Source: Chamaea fasciata | Taxonomy: Eukaryota > Chordata > Aves > Passeriformes > Sylviidae | Assembly (NCBI GenBank): GCA_029207755.1 | Contig: JARCOQ010000086.1 | Coordinates: 124,001 to 188,000, forward strand | Direction: 5' to 3' | DNA length: 64,000 nucleotides | Position numbers and translations under genes: made by a program | Notes under the pieces: model-generated | Databases searched by the model: none | Told to the model about the DNA's origin: nothing | What the model saw: the letters and a program-made list of their open reading frames with translations, nothing else | Shown here: positions 37,601 to 50,887 of the stretch, piece after piece | Layout: each line of letters begins with the position of its first letter | Numbering within the stretch: the first letter of the stretch is position 1

Positions 37601-39363
37601 CTGGATGGACTCCAGAGCCATGGATCCGTCTCTGGATGGACACAGTTCTGGATGGACACAAGAGCCATAGATCCAAATTGGAACCTGTTCTGGATGGATG
37701 CAAGGGCCATGGATTCCACTCTGGATGGATACTGCTCCAGTTAGCAACCAGAGTCAGAGATCCGAATCCAGATGGAGACTGGTCCAGATGGACACTGGTC
37801 CGGATGGTGACCAGAGCCATTCCTCCCACCTTGTATTGATAGTGGTCTTGCCAGACCCCGAGGCATGCATCCCACTCTGGATGGCCAGTGGTCTGGATGG
37901 GCCCCAGACCATGGATCCCCTATGAATGGACACTGGCCTAGATGGACGCCAGAGCCATGGATTCCAGCTGGACACTGGTGTGGATGGACACCAGAGCCAT
38001 GGATGCCACTGTGGATGGACACTGGTTTGGATGGACATAAGAGCCACGGATCCCAATCTGGATGGACGCTGCTGTGAATAGACCCCAGAGCCATGGATCC
38101 CACAGTGGATTGACAGTGGTCAGGATGGACACCAGAGCAATGGATGCCACTGTGGATGGACGCAGGTAGAGATGCACACCAGAGTAATGGTGTCCGCTCT
38201 GGATGGACACTGGTCTGGATAGACAGCAGAACCCTGGCTTCCACTCTGGATGGACGCTTGCCTGAATAGACAAAAGAGCTATGGATCCCAGCTTGACACT
38301 GGTCTGGATGGACACCAGAGCCATGGATCCCACTCTGAATGCACACTACTCGTGATGGACACAAGAGCCATGCATCCCTCTGTGGATGGAGCCTGGTTTG
38401 AATGGACAGCACAGCCACGCATCCAGATGGACACCAGAGCCGTGGATCCCAACTGGACAGTGGTCTCGATGGACACCAGTGCCATGGATCCCACTGTGGA
38501 TGGACACTGGTATGGATAGACATCAGAGCCTTGGATCCCAGCTTGACTGTGTTCTGGATGGAGAGCAGAGTCTTGGATTGGACTCTGGATGGATACTGCT
38601 CCAGATGGACAGCAGAGTCTTGGATTGGACTCTGGATGGATACTGCTCCAGATGGAACGCAGAGCCATGGATCCCACTGTTGGTGGATACTGGTCTGGAT
38701 GGACTCCAGAGCCATGGATCCGTCTCTGGATGGACACAGTTCTGGATGGACACAAGAGCCATAGATCCAAATTGGAACCTGTTCTGGATGGATGCATGGG
38801 CCATGGATTCCACTCTGGATGGATACTGCTCCAGTTAGCAACCAGAGTCATAGATCCGAATCCAGATGGAGACTGGTCCAGATGGACACTGGTCCGGATG
38901 GTGACCAGAGCCATTCCTCCCACCTTGTATTGATAGTGGTCTTGCCAGACCCCGAGGCATGCATCCCACTCTGGATGGCCAGTGGTCTGGATGGGCCCCA
39001 GACCATGGATCCCCTATGAATGGACACTGGTCTAGATGGACGCCAGAGCCATGGATTCCAGCTGGACACTGGTGAGGATGGACACCAGAGCCATGGTTTC
39101 CAGCTGGACACTGGTGTGGATGGACACCAGAGCCATGGATGCCACTGTGGATGGACACTGGTTTGGATGGACATAGGAGCCACGGATCCCAATCTGGATG
39201 GACGCTGCTGTGAATAGACCCCAGAGCCATGGATCCCACAGTGGATTGACAGTGGTCAGGATGGACACCAGAGCAATGGATGCCACTGTGGATGGACGCA
39301 GGTAGAGATGCACACCAGAGTAATGGTGTCCGCTCTGGATGGACACTGGTATGGATAGACATC
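31632..39363 (+). repeat. Four 1933-bp dimers (1094 + 839)
   Basis: Unit starts are 31632 (1094), 32726 (839), 33565 (1094), 34659 (839), 35498 (1094), 36592 (839), 37431 (1094), 38525 (839). Total length is 7732 bp, the same as the dimer run at 2441-10172. Within it, two neighbouring dimer pairs share many private variants at 3866 bp. M17 near 34349 is a chimera, with M24-type TATGG followed by M17-type ACAGC. Confidence 0.92.
33565..39363 (+). repeat. 3866-bp direct duplication inside the dimer run
   Basis: Private variants at 33891 (TCAGAGATCC), 34069 (GGCCTAG), 35231 (GGTTTCCAGC), 35307 (ATAGGAGCC) and 35665 (GATCTGG) recur at 37757, 37935, 39097, 39173 and 39531, each exactly 3866 bp (two dimers) further. 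A few differences separate the copies, for example TGAACACTGG near 34061 only in the left one. The outer limits are not resolved. Confidence 0.85.
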
Positions 39364-42300
39364 AGAGCCTTGGATCCCAGCTTGACTGTGTTCTGGATGG
39401 AGAGCAGAGTCTTGGATTGGACTCTGGATGGATACTGCTCCAGATGGACAGCAGAGTCTTGGATTGGACTCTGGATGGATACTGCTCCAGATGGAACGCA
39501 GAGCCATGGATCCCACTCTTGGTGGATACTGATCTGGATGGACTCCAGAGCCATGGATCCGTCTCTGGATGGACACAGTTCTGGATGGACACAAGAGCCA
39601 TAGATCCAAATTGGAACCTGTTCTGGATGGATGCAAGGGCCATGGATTCCACTCTGGATGGATACTGCTCCAGTTAGCAACCAGAGTCATAGATCCGAAT
39701 CCAGATGGAGACTGGTCCAGATGGACGCTGGTCCGGATGGTGACCAGAGCCATTCCTCCCACCTTGTATTGATAGTGGTCTTGCCAGACCCCGAGGCATG
39801 CATCCCACTCTGGATGGCCAGTGGTCTGGATGGGCCCCAGACCATGGATCCCCTATGAATGGACACTGGTCTAGATGGACGCCAGAGCCATGGATTCCAG
39901 CTGGACACTGGTGTGGATGGACACCAGAGCCATGGATGCCACTGTGGATGGACACTGGTTTGGATGGACATAAGAGCCACGGATCCCAATCTGGATGGAC
40001 GCTGCTGTGAATAGACCCCAGAGCCATGGATCCCACAGTGGATTGACAGTGGTCAGGATGGACACCAGAGCAATGGATGCCACTGTGGATGGACGCAGGT
40101 AGAGATGCACACCAGAGTAATGGTGTCCGCTCTGGATGGACACTGGTCTGGATAGACAGCAGAAGCCTGGCTTCCACTCTGGATGGACGCTTGCCTGAAT
40201 AGACAAAAGAGCTATGGATCCCAGCTTGACACTGGTCTGGATGGACACCAGAGCCATGAATCCCACTCTGAATGCACACTACTCATGATGGACACAAGAG
40301 CCATGCATCCCTCTGTGGATGGAGCCTGGTTTGAATGGACAGCACAGCCACGCATCCAGATGGACACCAGAGCCGTGGATCCCAACTGGACAGTGGTCTC
40401 GATGGACACCAGTGCCATGGATCCCACTGTGGATGGACACTGGTATGGATAGACATCAGAGCCTTGGATCCCAGCTTGACTGTGTTCTGGATGGAGAGCA
40501 GAGTCTTGGATTGGACTCTGGATGGATACTGCTCCAGATGGACACCAGAGTCTTGGATTGGACTCTGGATGGATACTGCTCCAGATGGAACGCAGAGCCA
40601 TGGATCCCACTGTTGGTGGATACTGGTCTGGATGGACTCCAGAGCCATGGATCCGTCTCTGGATGGACACAGTTCTGGATGGACACAAGAGCCATAGATC
40701 CAAATTGGAACCTGTTCTGGATGGATGCAAGGGCCATGGATTCCACTCTGGATGGATACTGCTCCAGTTAGCAACCAGAGTCATAGATCCGAATCCAGAT
40801 GGAGACTGGTCCAGATGGACACTGGTCCGGATGGTGACCAGAGCCATTCCTCCCACCTTGTATTGATAGTGGTCTTGCCAGACCCCGAGGCATGCATCCC
40901 ACTCTGGATGGCCAGTGGTCTGGATGGGCCCCAGACCATGGATCCCCTATGAATGGACACTGGTCTAGATGGACGCCAGAGCCATGGATTCCAGCTGGAC
41001 ACTGGTGTGGATGGACACCAGAGCCATGGATGCCACTGTGGATGGACACTGGTTTGGATGGACATAAGAGCCACGGATCCCAATCTGGATGGACACTGCT
41101 GTGAAGAGACCCCAGAGCCATGGATCCCACAGTGGATTGACAGTGGTCAGGATGGACACCAGAGCAATGGATGCCACTGTGGATGGACGCAGGTAGAGAT
41201 GCACACCAGAGTAATGGTGTCCGCTCTGGATGGACACTGGTCAGGATAGACAGCAGAACCCTGGCTTCCACTCTGGATGGACGCTTGCCTGAGTAGACCA
41301 AAGAGCTATGGATCCCAGCTTGACACTGGTCTGGATGGACACCAGAGCCATGAATCCCACTCTGAATGCACACTACTCGTGATGGACACAAGAGCCATGC
41401 ATCCCTCTGTGGATGGAGCCTGGTTTGAATGGACAGCACAGCCACGCATCCAGATGGACACCAGAGCCGTGGATCCCAACTGGACAGTGGTCTCGATGGA
41501 CACCAGTGCCATGGATCCCACTGTGGATGGACACTGGTATGGATAGACATCAGAGCCTTGGATCCCAGCTTGACTGTGTTCTGGATGGAGAGCAGAGTCT
41601 TGGATTGGACTCTGGATGGATACTGCTCCAGATGGACAGCACAGTCTTGGATTGGACTCTGGATGGATACTGCTCCAGATGGAACGCAGAGCCATGGATC
41701 CCACTCTTGGTGGATACTGGTCTGGATGGACTCCAGAGCCATGGATCCGTCTCTGGATGGACACAGTTCTGGATGGACACAAGAGCCATAGATCCAAATT
41801 GGAACCTGTTCTGGATGGATGCAAGGGCCATGGATTCCACTCTGGATGGATACTGCTCCAGTTAGCAACCAGAGTCATAGATCCGAATCCAGATGGAGAC
41901 TGGTCCAGATGGACACTGGTCCGGATGGTGACCAGAGCCATTCCTCCCACCTTGTATTGATAGTGGTCTTGCCAGACCCCGAGGCATGCATCCCACTCTG
42001 GATGGCCAGTGGTCTGGATGGGCCCCAGACCATGGATCCCCTATGAATGGACACTGGTCTAGATGGACGCCAGAGCCATGGATTCCAGCTGGACACTGGT
42101 GTGGATGGACACCAGAGCCATGGATGCCACTGTGGATGGACACTGGTTTGGATGGACATAAGAGCCACGGATCCCAATCTGGATGGACGCTGCTGTGAAT
42201 AGACACCAGAGCCATGGATCCCACAGTGGATTGACAGTGGTCAGGATGGACACCAGAGCAATGGATGCCACTGTGGATGGACGCAGGTAGAGATGCACAC

Positions 42301-45300
42301 CAGAGTAATGGTGTCCGCTCTGGATGGACACTGGTCAGGATAGACAGCAGAACCCTGGCTTCCACTCTGGATGGACGCTTGCCTGAGTAGACCAAAGAGC
42401 TATGGATCCCAGCTTGACACTGGTCTGGATGGACACCAGAGCCATGAATCCCACTCTGAATGCACACTACTCGTGATGGACACAAGAGCCATGCATCCCT
42501 CTGTGGATGGAGCCTGGTTTGAATGGACAGCACAGCCACGCATCCAGATGGACACCAGAGCCGTGGATCCCAACTGGACAGTGGTCTCGATGGACACCAG
42601 TGCCATGGATCCCACTGTGGATGGACACTGGTATGGATAGACATCAGAGCCTTGGATCCCAGCTTGACTGTGTTCTGGATGGAGAGCAGAGTCTTGGATT
42701 GGACTCTGGATGGATACTGCTCCAGATGGACAGCACAGTCTTGGATTGGACTCTGGATGGATACTGCTCCAGATGGAACGCAGAGCCATGGATCCCACTC
42801 TTGGTGGATACTGGTCTGGATGGACTCCAGAGCCATGGATCCGTCTCTGGATGGACACAGTTCTGGATGGACACAAGAGCCATAGATCCAAATTGGAACC
42901 TGTTCTGGATGGATGCAAGGGCCATGGATTCCACTCTGGATGGATACTGCTCCAGTTAGCAACCAGAGTCATAGATCCGAATCCAGATGGAGACTGGTCC
43001 AGATGGACACTGGTCCGGATGGTGACCAGAGCCATTCCTCCCACCTTGTATTGATAGTGGTCTTGCCAGACCCCGAGGCATGCATCCCACTCTGGATGGC
43101 CAGTGGTCTGGATGGGCCCCAGACCATGGATCCCCTGTGAATGGACACTGGTCTAGATGGACGCCAGAGCCATGGATTCCAGCTGGACACTGGTGTGGAT
43201 GGACACCAGAGCCATGGATGCCACTGTGGATGGACACTGGTTTGGATGGACATAAGAGCCACGGATCCCAATCTGGATGGACGCTGCTGTGAATAGACAC
43301 CAGAGCCATGGATCCCACAGTGGATTGACAGTGGTCAGGATGGACACCAGAGCAATGGATGCCACTGTGGATGGACGCAGGTAGAGATGCACACCAGAGT
43401 AATGGTGTCCGCTCTGGATGGACACTGGTCTGGATAGACAGCAGAAGCCTGGCTTCCACTCTGGATGGACGCTTGCCTGAGTAGACCAAAGAGCTATGGA
43501 TCCCAGCTTGACACTGGTCTGGATGGACACCAGAGCCATGAATCCCACTCTGAATGCACACTACTCGTGATGGACACAAGAGCCATGCATCCCTCTGTGG
43601 ATGGAGCCTGGTTTGAATGGACAGCACAGCCACGCATCCAGATGGACACCAGAGCCGTGGATCCCAACTGGACAGTGGTCTCGATGGACACCAGTGCCAT
43701 GGATCCCACTGTGGATGGACACTGGTATGGATAGACATCAGAGCCTTGGATCCCAGCTTGACTGTGTTCTGGATGGAGAGCAGAGTCTTGGATTGGACTC
43801 TGGATGGATACTGCTCCAGATGGACAGCACAGTCTTGGATTGGACTCTGGATGGATACTGCTCCAGATGGAACGCAGAGCCATGGATCCCACTGTTGGTG
43901 GATACTGGTCTGGATGGACTCCAGAGCCATGGATCCGTCTCTGGATGGACACAGTTCTGGATGGACACAAGAGCCATAGATCCAAATTGGAACCTGTTCT
44001 GGATGGATGCAAGGGCCATGGATTCCACTCTGGATGGATACTGCTCCAGTTAGCAACCAGAGTCATAGATCCGAATCCAGATGGAGACTGGTCCAGATGG
44101 ACACTGGTCCGGATGGTGACCAGAGCCATTCCTCCCACCTTGTATTGATAGTGGTCTTGCCAGACCCCGAGGCATGCATCCCACTCTGGATGGCCAGTGG
44201 TCTGGATGGGCCCCAGACCATGGATCCCCTATGAATGGACACTGGTCTAGATGGACGCCAGAGCCATGGATTCCAGCTGGACACTGGTGTGGATGGACAC
44301 CAGAGCAATGGATGCCACTGTGGATGGACACTGGTTTGGATGGACATAAGAGCCACGGATCCCAATCTGGATGGACGCTGCTGTGAATAGACCCCAGAGC
44401 CATGGATCCCACAGTGGATTGACAGTGGTCAGGATGGACACCAGAGCAATGGATGCCACTGTGGATGGACGCAGGTAGAGATGCACACCAGAGTAATGGT
44501 GTCCGCTCTGGATGGACACTGGTCAGGATAGACAGCAGAACCCTGGCTTCCACTCTGGATAGACGCTTGCCTGAATAGACAAAAGAGCTATGGATCCCAG
44601 CTTGACACTGGTCTGGATGGACACCAGAGCCATGGATCCCACTCTGAATGCACACTACTCGTGATGGACACAAGAGCCATGCATCCCTCTGTGGATGGAG
44701 CCTGGTTTGAATGGACAGCACAGCCACGCATCCAGATGGACACCAGAGCCGTGGATCCCAACTGGACAGTGGTCTCGATGGACACCAGTGCCATGGATCC
44801 CACTGTGGATGGACACTGGTATGGATAGACATCAGAGCCTTGGATCCCAGCTTGACTGTGTTCTGGATGGAGAGCAGAGTCTTGGATTGGACTCTGGATG
44901 GATACTGCTCCAGATGGACAGCAGAGTCTTGGATTGGACTCTGGATGGATACTGCTCCAGATGGAACGCAGAGCCATGGATCCCACTCTTGGTGGATACT
45001 GGTCTGGATGGACTCCAGAGCCATGGATCCGTCTCTGGATGGACACAGTTCTGGATGGACACAAGAGCCATAGATCCAAATTGGAACCTGTTCTGGATGG
45101 ATGCAAGGGCCATGGATTCCACTCTGGATGGATACTGCTCCAGTTAGCAACCAGAGTCATAGATCCGAATCCAGATGGAGACTGGTCCAGATGGACACTG
45201 GTCCGGATGGTGACCAGAGCCATTCCTCCCACCTTGTATTGATAGTGGTCTTGCCAGACCCCGAGGCATGCATCCCACTCTGGATGGCCAGTGGTCTGGA

Positions 45301-45927
45301 TGGGCCCCAGACCATGGATCCCCTATGAATGGACACTGGTCTAGATGGACGCCAGAGCCATGGATTCCAGCTGGACACTGGTGTGGATGGACACCAGAGC
45401 AATGGATGCCACTGTGGATGGACACTGGTTTGGATGGACATAAGAGCCACGGATCCCAATCTGGATGGACGCTGCTGTGAATAGACCCCAGAGCCATGGA
45501 TCCCACAGTGGATTGACAGTGGTCAGGATGGACACCAGAGCAATGGATGCCACTGTGGATGGACGCAGGTAGAGATGCACACCAGAGTAATGGTGTCCGC
45601 TCTGGATGGACACTGGTCAGGATAGACAGCAGAACCCTGGCTTCCACTCTGGATAGACGCTTGCCTGAATAGACAAAAGAGCTATGGATCCCAGCTTGAC
45701 ACTGGTCTGGATGGACACCAGAGCCATGGATCCCACTCTGAATGCACACTACTCGTGATGGACACAAGAGCCATGCATCCCTCTGTGGATGGAGCCTGGT
45801 TTGAATGGACAGCACAGCCACGCATCCAGATGGACACCAGAGCCGTGGATCCCAACTGGACAGTGGTCTCGATGGACACCAGTGCCATGGATCCCACTGT
45901 GGATGGACACTGGTATGGATAGACATC
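39364..45927 (+). repeat. Six consecutive 1094-bp HOR units
   Basis: Unit starts are 39364, 40458, 41552, 42646, 43740, 44834. The second to fourth carry ACAGCACAGTCT at the M2/M3 border (acagtc at 41641, 42735, 43829). Several have GGTCAGGATAGACAGC at the end of M17 in place of GGTCTGG. This pure 1094 run resembles 53896-59365 and is probably its duplicate. Confidence 0.92.
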
Positions 45928-47860
45928 AGAGCCTTGGATCCCAGCTTGACTGTGTTCTGGATGGAGAGCAGAGTCTTGGATTGGACTCTGGATGGATACT
46001 GCTCCAGATGGACAGCAGAGTCTTGGATTGGACTCTGGATGGATACTGCTCCAGATGGAACGCAGAGCCATGGATCCCACTGTTGGTGGATACTGGTCTG
46101 GATGGACTCCAGAGCCATGGATCCGTCTCTGGATGGACACAGTTCTGGATGGACACAAGAGCCATAGATCCAAATTGGAACCTGTTCTGGATGGATGCAA
46201 GGGCCATGGATTCCACTCTGGATGGATACTGCTCCAGTTAGCAACCAGAGTCATAGATCCGAATCCAGATGGAGACTGGTCCAGATGGACACTGGTCCGG
46301 ATGGTGACCAGAGCCATTCCTCCCACCTTGTATTGATAGTGGTCTTGCCAGACCCCGAGGCATGGATCCCACTCTGGATGGCCAGTGGTCTGGATGGGCC
46401 CCAGACCATGGATCCCCTATGAATGGACACTGGTCTAGATGGACGCCAGAGCCATGGATTCCAGCTGGACACTGGTGTGGATGGACACCTGAGCCATGGA
46501 TGCCACTGTGGATGGACACTGGTTTGGATGGACATAAGAGCCACGGATCCCAATCTGGATGGACGCTGCTGTGAATAGACCCCAGAGCCATGGATCCCAC
46601 AGTGGATTGACAGTGGTCAGGATGGACACCAGAGCAATGGATGCCACTGTGGATGGACGCAGGTAGAGATGCACACCAGAGTAATGGTGTCCGCTCTGGA
46701 TGGACACTGGTCAGGATAGACAGCAGAACCCTGGCTTCCACTCTGGATAGACGCTTGCCTGAATAGACAAAAGAGCTATGGATCCCAGCTTGACACTGGT
46801 CTGGATGGACACCAGAGCCATGGATCCCACTCTGAATGCACACTACTCGTGATGGACACAAGAGCCATGCATCCCTCTGTGGATGGAGCCTGGTTTGAAT
46901 GGACAGCACAGCCATGCATCCAGACGGACACCAGAGCCGTGGATCCCAACTGCACAGTGGTCTTGATGGACACCAGAGCCATGGATCCCACTGTGGATGG
47001 ACCCTGGTACAGATAGACAGCATAGCCATGGATGCAAAGTGGACACTGCTCCAGATGGATAATGATCTGGATGGACGCCAAAGCCATGGATCCCACTCTG
47101 GATGCACGCTGTTCTTGATGGACACAGGAGTCATGCATGGGTCTGTAGATGGAGCCTGGTATGAATGGACAGCACAGCCACGTATCCAGATGGATACTTG
47201 CCCAGATGGACAGCAGAGCCGTGGATCTCAAGTGGACAGTGGTCTGGATGGAAACCAGAGCAATGGATCCCACTGTGGATGGACACTGGTATGGATAGAC
47301 CTCAGAGCCTTGGATCCCAGCTTTACTCTGTTCTAAATAGACTCCAGAGCCATGGATCCGTCTCTGGATGGATGCTGGTCTGGATGGACACCCGAGCCAT
47401 GGATCCAAATTGGAGCCTGGTCTGGATGGATACAAGGGCCATGGATTCCACTCTTGATGGACACTTGTGGAGATAGCAACCAGAGGCATGGATCCGACTC
47501 GAGATGGACACTGGTCCTGAAGGACAGTGGTCTAGATGGTGACCAGAGCCATTCCTCCCACCTTGTATTGACTCTTGCCAGACCCCGAGGCATGGATCCC
47601 ACTCTGGATGGCCAGTGGTCTGGATGGGCACCAGACCATGGCTCCCCTATCAATGGACACTGGTCTAGATGGATGCCAGAGCCAATGACTCCAGCTGGAC
47701 ACTGGTGTGGATGGACACCAGAGCAATGGATGCCACTGTGGATGGATACGGGTTTGGATGGACATAAGAGCCACGGATCCCAATCTAGATGGACGCTGCT
47801 GTGAATAGACACCAGTGCCATGGATCCCACTGTGGATGGACACTGGTATGGATAGACATC
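45928..47860 (+). repeat. Compound HOR unit (1933 bp) with a diverged D segment
   Basis: M1-M22 and a variant M23 are followed at 46975 by seven diverged monomers (X1-X7), then diverged M1 and M5-M14, then M24 (47814-47860). The total happens to equal a 1094+839 dimer, but the content is different: M2-M4 are missing from the second half and M15-M23 are absent before the last M24. The 1933-bp length is therefore coincidental. Confidence 0.88.
46975..47813 (+). repeat. Diverged HOR lineage D, copy 1
   Basis: Monomers are X1 46975-47021, X2 (58 bp) 47022-47079, X3 47080-47126, X4 47127-47173, X5 (41 bp) 47174-47214, X6 47215-47256, X7 47257-47303, then diverged M1 47304-47345, M5 47346-47392, M6 47393-47434, M7 47435-47481, M8 47482-47544, M9 (43 bp) 47545-47587, M10-M14 to 47813. 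X2-X7 match M19-M24 in order and in features but at visibly lower identity than canonical copies have among themselves. D is thus an old sister copy of the HOR rather than new sequence. Confidence 0.82.
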
Positions 47861-48954
47861 AGAGCCTTGGATCCCAGCTTGACTGTGTTCTGGATGGAGA
47901 GCAGAGTCTTGGATTGGACTCTGGATGGATACTGCTCCAGATGGACAGCAGAGTCTTGGATTGGACTCTGGATGGATACTGCTCCAGATGGAACGCAGAG
48001 CCATGGATCCCACTCTTGGTGGATACTGATCTGGATGGACTCCAGAGCCATGGATCCGTCTCTGGATGGACACAATTCTGGATGGACACAAGAGCCATAG
48101 ATCCAAATTGGAACCTGTTCTGGATGGATGCAAGGGCCATGGATTCCACTCTGGATGGATACTGCTCCAGTTAGCAACCAGAGTCATAGATCCGAATCCA
48201 GATGGAGACTGGTCCAGATGGACGCTGGTCCGGATGGTGACCAGAGCCATTCCTCCCACCTTGTATTGATAGTGGTCTTGCCAGACCCCGAGGCATGCAT
48301 CCCACTCTGGATGGCCAGTGGTCTGGATGGGCCCCAGACCATGGATCCCCTATGAATGGACACTGGTCTAGATGGACGCCAGAGCCATGGATTCCAGCTG
48401 GACACTGGTGTGGATGGACACCAGAGCCATGGATGCCACTGTGGATGGACACTGGTTTGGATGGACATAAGAGCCACGGATCCCAATCTGGATGGACGCT
48501 GCTGTGAATAGACCCCAGAGCCATGGATCCCACAGTGGATTGACAGTGGTCAGGATGGACACCAGAGCAATGGATGCCACTGTGGATGGACGCAGGTAGA
48601 GATGCACACCAGAGTAATGGTGTCCGCTCTGGATGGACACTGGTCAGGATAGACAGCAGAACCCTGGCTTCCACTCTGGATAGACGCTTGCCTGAATAGA
48701 CAAAAGAGCTATGGATCCCAGCTTGACACTGGTCTGGATGGACACCAGAGCCATGGATCCCACTCTGAATGCACACTACTCGTGATGGACACAAGAGCCA
48801 TGCATCCCTCTGTGGATGGAGCCTGGTTTGAATGGACAGCACAGCCACGCATCCAGATGGACACCAGAGCCGTGGATCCCAACTGGACAGTGGTCTCGAT
48901 GGACACCAGTGCCATGGATCCCACTGTGGATGGACACTGGTATGGATAGACATC
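47861..48954 (+). repeat. HOR unit, 1094-bp type
   Basis: It carries ACTGATCTGG in M4 (near 48028) and GGACGCTGGTCC in M8 (near 48222), the same pair of variants as the unit at 39364, 8497 bp upstream. This ties it to a segment copied from the 39-40 kb neighbourhood. Confidence 0.9.
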
Positions 48955-50887
48955 AGAGCCTTGGATCCCAGCTTGACTGTGTTCTGGATGGAGAGCAGAG
49001 TCTTGGATTGGACTCTGGATGGATACTGCTCCAGATGGACAGCAGAGTCTTGGATTGGACTCTGGATGGATACTGCTCCAGATGGAACGCAGAGCCATGG
49101 ATCCCACTGTTGGTGGATACTGGTCTGGATGGACTCCAGAGCCATGGATCCGTCTCTGGATGGACACAGTTCTGGATGGACACAAGAGCCATAGATCCAA
49201 ATTGGAACCTGTTCTGGATGGATGCAAGGGCCATGGATTCCACTCTGGATGGATACTGCTCCAGTTAGCAACCAGAGTCATAGATCCGAATCCAGATGGA
49301 GACTGGTCCAGATGGACACTGGTCCGGATGGTGACCAGAGCCATTCCTCCCACCTTGTATTGATAGTGGTCTTGCCAGACCCCGAGGCATGGATCCCACT
49401 CTGGATGGCCAGTGGTCTGGATGGGCCCCAGACCATGGATCCCCTATGAATGGACACTGGTCTAGATGGACGCCAGAGCCATGGATTCCAGCTGGACACT
49501 GGTGTGGATGGACACCTGAGCCATGGATGCCACTGTGGATGGACACTGGTTTGGATGGACATAAGAGCCACGGATCCCAATCTGGATGGACGCTGCTGTG
49601 AATAGACCCCAGAGCCATGGATCCCACAGTGGATTGACAGTGGTCAGGATGGACACCAGAGCAATGGATGCCACTGTGGATGGACGCAGGTAGAGATGCA
49701 CACCAGAGTAATGGTGTCCGCTCTGGATGGACACTGGTCAGGATAGACAGCAGAACCCTGGCTTCCACTCTGGATGGACGCTTGCCTGAATAGACAAAAG
49801 AGCTATGGATCCCAGCTTGACACTGGTCTGGATGGACACCAGAGCCATGGATCCCACTCTGAATGCACACTACTCGTGATGGACACAAGAGCCATGCATC
49901 CCTCTGTGGATGGAGCCTGGTTTGAATGGACAGCACAGCCATGCATCCAGACGGACACCAGAGCCGTGGATCCCAACTGCACAGTGGTCTTGATGGACAC
50001 CAGAGCCATGGATCCCACTGTGGATGGACCCTGGTACAGATAGACAGCATAGCCATGGATGCAAAGTGGACACTGCTCCAGATGGATAATGATCTGGATG
50101 GACGCCAAAGCCATGGATCCCACTCTGGATGCACGCTGTTCTTGATGGACACAGGAGTCATGCATGGGTCTGTAGATGGAGCCTGGTATGAATGGACAGC
50201 ACAGCCACGTATCCAGATGGATACTTGCCCAGATGGACAGCAGAGCCGTGGATCTCAAGTGGACAGTGGTCTGGATGGAAACCAGAGCAATGGATCCCAC
50301 TGTGGATGGACACTGGTATGGATAGACCTCAGAGCCTTGGATCCCAGCTTTACTCTGTTCTAAATAGACTCCAGAGCCATGGATCCGTCTCTGGATGGAT
50401 GCTGGTCTGGATGGACACCCGAGCCATGGATCCAAATTGGAGCCTGGTCTGGATGGATACAAGGGCCATGGATTCCACTCTTGATGGACACTTGTGGAGA
50501 TAGCAACCAGAGGCATGGATCCGACTCGAGATGGACACTGGTCCTGAAGGACAGTGGTCTAGATGGTGACCAGAGCCATTCCTCCCACCTTGTATTGACT
50601 CTTGCCAGACCCCGAGGCATGGATCCCACTCTGGATGGCCAGTGGTCTGGATGGGCACCAGACCATGGCTCCCCTATCAATGGACACTGGTCTAGATGGA
50701 TGCCAGAGCCAATGACTCCAGCTGGACACTGGTGTGGATGGACACCAGAGCAATGGATGCCACTGTGGATGGATACGGGTTTGGATGGACATAAGAGCCA
50801 CGGATCCCAATCTAGATGGACGCTGCTGTGAATAGACACCAGTGCCATGGATCCCACTGTGGATGGACACTGGTATGGATAGACATC
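48955..50887 (+). repeat. Compound HOR unit (1933 bp), second copy
   Basis: It lies 3027 bp downstream of 45928-47860 with the same monomer order. It shares rare changes such as GACACCTGAGCC at the end of M12 (49511) and AGGCATGGATCCC at M10. Comparing translations across the pair, I saw one difference (A at 46749, G at 49776 in M18), so the duplication is very recent or freshly homogenised. Confidence 0.88.
50002..50840 (+). repeat. Diverged HOR lineage D, copy 2
   Basis: This is D copy 1 (46975-47813) shifted by 3027 bp; I saw no difference between the two. Confidence 0.82.

Noticed and set aside
47720..47766. CENP-B box
   Set aside because: CGGG occurs in diverged M13 (GGATACGGGTTTGG), but the required TTCG upstream at the correct spacing is missing, and canonical monomers lack both halves.
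45928..47860. A fifth 1094+839 dimer, because the length is exactly 1933 bp
   Set aside because: The monomer content is different (X1-X7, no M2-M4 in the second half, no M12 duplication). By M7-to-M7 spacing it splits into 1235 + 698 bp, so the equal total is a coincidence.
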